A program made the translations under genes and the position numbers. Positions 61,032 through 64,000 of a DNA stretch of 64,000 nt are shown piece by piece. Source of the DNA: an uncultured Oscillospiraceae bacterium. Its GTDB lineage: Bacteria > Bacillota > Clostridia > Oscillospirales > Ruminococcaceae. Below the pieces are notes generated by a model, which saw only the letters and a list, made by a program, of their open reading frames with translations, made no database searches and had not been told where the DNA came from. Each line of letters begins with the position of its first letter. Position 1 is the stretch's first letter. Location of the stretch: assembly GCA_910583935.1 (NCBI GenBank), contig CAJTZM010000003.1:1-64000 (forward strand), written 5' to 3'.

Positions 61032-64000
61032 TTGTATATCGCCGATCTGCACATCCACTCAAAATACTCCCGCGCCACCAGCCGGGACTGCGACGCGCCG
61101 CATCTGGATTTTTGGGCGCGCCGCAAGGGCATCCGGCTTTTGGGTACCGGGGACTTTACCCATCCTGCCTGGCGGGCCGAGTTAGCCCAGCAGCTGATGC
61201 CCGCCGAGGAGGGCCTGTATGTCCTGCGGGAAGAATTCTGCCTGCCGGACAAGGTGGGCGGCGAAGCCTTTATTCCCCGATTCATCCTGTCCGGGGAGAT
61301 CAGCTCCATCTATAAAAAGGGCGGCAGGGTCCGCAAGGTACACAACCTGATCCTGCTGCCCTCTTTGGAGGACGCCGAGAGCCTATCCCACCGGCTGGAG
61401 GCCATCGGCAACATCCGTTCCGACGGTCGGCCTATTCTGGGGCTGGACAGTCGGGATCTATTGGAAATCACGCTGGAGGTCTGCCCCCAGGCGGTATTCA
61501 TTCCCGCCCATATTTGGACGCCCCACTTTTCCCTGTTCGGGGCCTTTTCGGGATTTGACACGGTTGAGGCGTGCTTCGAGGACCTGACCCCCTATATTCA
61601 CGCGGTGGAAACCGGTCTTTCCTCCGATCCGCCCATGAACTGGCGGGTTTCGGCCTTGGACCGCTTTACCCTGGTTTCCAACTCCGACGCCCACTCTCCC
61701 GCCAGGCTGGGTCGGGAGGTCAACCTGCTGGATACCGGGCTTTCCTACCTAGAGCTGGCTCGAGCCATCCAGACCGGCGAGGGCTTTGCCGGGACAGTGG
61801 AGTTTTTCCCCGAGGAGGGCAAATACCATCTGGACGGGCATCGCAGCTGCCAGCTTTGCCTGACCCCCGCACAGACGGCCGCTTACGGCGGCCGGTGCCC
61901 GGTCTGCGAAAAAAAGATCACCATTGGCGTACAGCACCGGGTAGAGGAGCTGGCCGACCGGCCGGAGGGCTCCGCGCCCTCTTCGGCAAAGCCTTTTGAA
62001 AGCCTAGCGCCGCTGCCGGAGGTAATCGCCGCCTCCACCGGCCTTTCCGCCGCCAGCAAAAAGGTCCTCGGGCAGTACGAGGGGCTGCTGGAGCGCCTTG
62101 GCCCGGAATTCGAAATTCTCCGCCGCGTTCCTCTGGAGGAAATTAGACGGCAGGCCGGTCCCAGTATCGCAGAGGGGATCCGGCGGCTGCGGGCAGGCCA
62201 GGTCCGCAGGATCCCCGGCTACGACGGCGAATACGGAAAAATCCTTTTGCTAAGCCTGTCCGAGCGGCAGGCGCTGGAGGGGCAGACCTCCTTGTTCGGC
62301 ATATCCTCTTTGCCGGACGCTGTCCCTGCCCCATCCAAGCCCATTTCCGCGCCCCCATCCTCCGCGCCGCAGGAGCAAAGCAATCCAAAGGCCGTCGTTT
62401 TGCCGGACCGGCTGAACCAGGAGCAATTCGACGCCGTACATGCGCCGGAGCCCGCTGTGGCGGTGGTCGCCGGGCCCGGTACCGGCAAGACCAAAACCCT
62501 GGTGGCCCGTATCGCCTATCTCATCGGCGAAAGAGGCGTCAGCCCCTCCCAAATCACCGCCGTGACCTTCACCAACCTGGCCGCCGCCGAGCTGCGTCAG
62601 CGGCTGGAGGAGCAGCTGGGTGGAAAGCGGGCCGTTCGGGGCCTTACGGTAGGCACCTTCCATTCCATCTGCCGGACGCTTTTGGGAGAAGTCTCGCTGG
62701 CGGCAGAGCCCGACGCCATGGAGCTGGCCGCCCATGTCATTGAGACACAGGGCCTGTCCATTTCCCCCCGCCGCTTTTTGCAGGAGGTTTCCCAAATCAA
62801 AAACGGCGCCGACCGGCAGACGGAGCGGCTTTCGGAGGAATCCTTTCAGCAGTACCAATCCCTTCTAACACAGCGGCAGCTTTTGGATTTTGACGATCTT
62901 CTTCTGCGGGCGCTGGCTGGTCCGACCGGCTCTTTGCGCCGTTTCACCCATCTGCTGGTGGACGAATTCCAGGATGTCAACGACCTGCAGTACCGGCTGA
63001 TCCGCCGGTGGAGCAAGGGCGGGCAGGGGCTGTTTGTCATCGGCGATCCGGATCAGGCCATCTACGGCTTTCGGGGTGCCGGTTCCGACTGCTTTTCCCG
63101 GCTGGAATCGGACCTTCCCCACCTGCGGACGATCTATCTGCGCCAAAACTACCGCAGCTCCCCCCAGATTCTTTCCGCCGCTTTGTCCGCCATCGCCCCA
63201 AACCCAGGGCCAGACCGCGTTTTGCTCTCCAACCGCCCAGACGGGGACCCAATATGCCTGATTCAGGCGCAGGACGACTGGGGCGAGGCCATTGCCATCG
63301 CCCGGCAGATCGCCCGGATGACCGGCGGCATGGGGATGCTGGAGGCCCAAAGCCCGGAGGACGGCCAACAAATCCGCTCCTTTTCCGAAATTGCCGTCCT
63401 TTGCCGCACCCACCGGCAGCTGCTGACGGTGGAAAAATGTCTCCGGCACGACAGTATCCCCTGTGTTGTCAGCGGCCGGGAGGATTATCTTTCCGATTCG
63501 CAGGTTCGGGGAATTCTGGGGTTCTTTCGCTCGCTTCGGCAGATCCGGGACACGGCGGCGCTGGAAAACGCCCTGCGCTTTCTTTGGCGCTGCCCGGCCG
63601 ACGTCATCGAGCAGGCGGCCGAAACGGTCCGCGGGCTGGAATGCTGGGATATAAGCCTCTTGCGGGACCGGTGGCAGCCTTACCCTCATCTGACCCCCTG
63701 GCTGGACGAGGCGGAAAAATTCCTGCCGCTGACCGGCAAGGAAAATCCCCGCAAGCTGTTGGACCGCTGGCAGGAAGGCCGTCCTCTTTCCCCTGCGGTG
63801 GAAAAGCTGCAAAATGCCTCGGTCTTTTTTCACGATCTCAACACCTTTTTAGACGCCGCCCTGATGGGACAGGAGGGAGATCTGCGCCGGACATCCGGCA
63901 GCGGCATTTCCTCCGGAGCCGTCCGGTTGATAACACTGCACGGGGCCAAAGGGCTGGAATTCCCGGCAGTCTTTTTAGCGGGGGTCAAAAAAGGTTCCAT
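61032..64000 (+). CDS. EndoQ-like PHP nuclease fused to a UvrD-type helicase (3' end outside the window)
   Basis: At least 989 residues, no stop before the window ends. Residues 1-~250 are a PHP-type metal-dependent nuclease of the endonuclease Q kind: D5-L-H7-x-H9, GTGDFTH (D41, H44), SGEISSIYK and NSDAHS (D219, H221). A zinc ribbon follows, C273-C276 ... C289-C292. After a helical linker comes a superfamily 1A helicase: Walker A AGPGTGKTKT (K486), LLVDEFQDVND (D644, E645) and GDPDQAIYGFRGA. The start is TTG at 61032 with GGGGAGGG 7 nt ahead; no in-frame ATG has a ribosome site. EndoQ nicks DNA 5' of deaminated bases; coupling it to strand unwinding would make a one-polypeptide excision machine. 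Confidence 0.88.
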   Translation, partial: MYIADLHIHSKYSRATSRDCDAPHLDFWARRKGIRLLGTGDFTHPAWRAELAQQLMPAEEGLYVLREEFCLPDKVGGEAFIPRFILSGEISSIYKKGGRVRKVHNLILLPSLEDAESLSHRLEAIGNIRSDGRPILGLDSRDLLEITLEVCPQAVFIPAHIWTPHFSLFGAFSGFDTVEACFEDLTPYIHAVETGLSSDPPMNWRVSALDRFTLVSNSDAHSPARLGREVNLLDTGLSYLELARAIQTGEGFAGTVEFFPEEGKYHLDGHRSCQLCLTPAQTAAYGGRCPVCEKKITIGVQHRVEELADRPEGSAPSSAKPFESLAPLPEVIAASTGLSAASKKVLGQYEGLLERLGPEFEILRRVPLEEIRRQAGPSIAEGIRRLRAGQVRRIPGYDGEYGKILLLSLSERQALEGQTSLFGISSLPDAVPAPSKPISAPPSSAPQEQSNPKAVVLPDRLNQEQFDAVHAPEPAVAVVAGPGTGKTKTLVARIAYLIGERGVSPSQITAVTFTNLAAAELRQRLEEQLGGKRAVRGLTVGTFHSICRTLLGEVSLAAEPDAMELAAHVIETQGLSISPRRFLQEVSQIKNGADRQTERLSEESFQQYQSLLTQRQLLDFDDLLLRALAGPTGSLRRFTHLLVDEFQDVNDLQYRLIRRWSKGGQGLFVIGDPDQAIYGFRGAGSDCFSRLESDLPHLRTIYLRQNYRSSPQILSAALSAIAPNPGPDRVLLSNRPDGDPICLIQAQDDWGEAIAIARQIARMTGGMGMLEAQSPEDGQQIRSFSEIAVLCRTHRQLLTVEKCLRHDSIPCVVSGREDYLSDSQVRGILGFFRSLRQIRDTAALENALRFLWRCPADVIEQAAETVRGLECWDISLLRDRWQPYPHLTPWLDEAEKFLPLTGKENPRKLLDRWQEGRPLSPAVEKLQNASVFFHDLNTFLDAALMGQEGDLRRTSGSGISSGAVRLITLHGAKGLEFPAVFLAGVKKGS

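Overview
The window looks like a chromosomal segment of a spore-forming, anaerobic, moderately GC-rich Firmicute of the Clostridia, most likely an Oscillospiraceae/Ruminococcaceae-type gut organism. The evidence is the spoIIAA-spoIIAB-sigF sporulation operon, a T-box in front of serS, a class 1B dihydroorotate dehydrogenase with its PyrK partner, strong AGGAGG ribosome sites, and a very large sortase-type surface protein. This placement is inferred from gene content; no rRNA gene is present.

Layout. 1-4.9 kb: an eroded mobile-element zone (dead tyrosine recombinase, truncated KilA-N protein, serine-recombinase fragment, broken BRO/antirepressor-like gene) around an intact pckA. 4.9-13.1 kb: tRNA-Pro and tRNA-Gln, trxA, a TraX-family gene, glsA, the spoIIA operon, folC and valS. 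13.3-17.7 kb: an alpha/beta hydrolase, a GntR/ABC operon with an operator lying on its promoter, and a bacteriohemerythrin-response regulator fusion. 17.7-29.2 kb: one long minus-strand pyrimidine operon pyrB-pyrC-pyrF-pyrK-pyrD-pyrE-carA-carB, with an AI-2E-family transporter gene at its tail. Its leader has a consensus promoter, a start region resembling the E. coli pyrBI initiation site, a leader ORF with a strong ribosome site and a textbook terminator, suggesting UTP-sensing attenuation. 29.2-36.4 kb: acetyltransferase, serS with T-box, YdeI-like gene, trmO, tRNA-Thr and tRNA-Asp, a short QueG-like Fe-S protein, and a PadR/HAAS/DUF4097 operon.

36.5-50.7 kb: five paralogous lipoprotein solute-binding genes (530-aa class), each with its own terminator and long leader and none with permeases. 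The array is split by an apparently lower-GC insert (40.8-45.0 kb) carrying a relaxase remnant, an HTH gene, a two-component system, an ABC exporter and a KTR zinc-ribbon protein.

51.2-57.9 kb holds the most striking system: a XerC/D-like tyrosine recombinase whose stop codon abuts a 302-bp segment bounded by perfect 23-bp inverted repeats, followed by a 1809-residue wall-anchored surface protein. The segment contains a good promoter pointing away from the surface gene and a terminator-like hairpin between that promoter and the gene. I read it as a phase-variation switch captured in the OFF orientation. 57.9-64 kb: a LysR regulator divergent from a CPA2 antiporter, an O6-alkylguanine methyltransferase, and the start of a PHP-nuclease (EndoQ-like)/UvrD helicase fusion that runs off the window.
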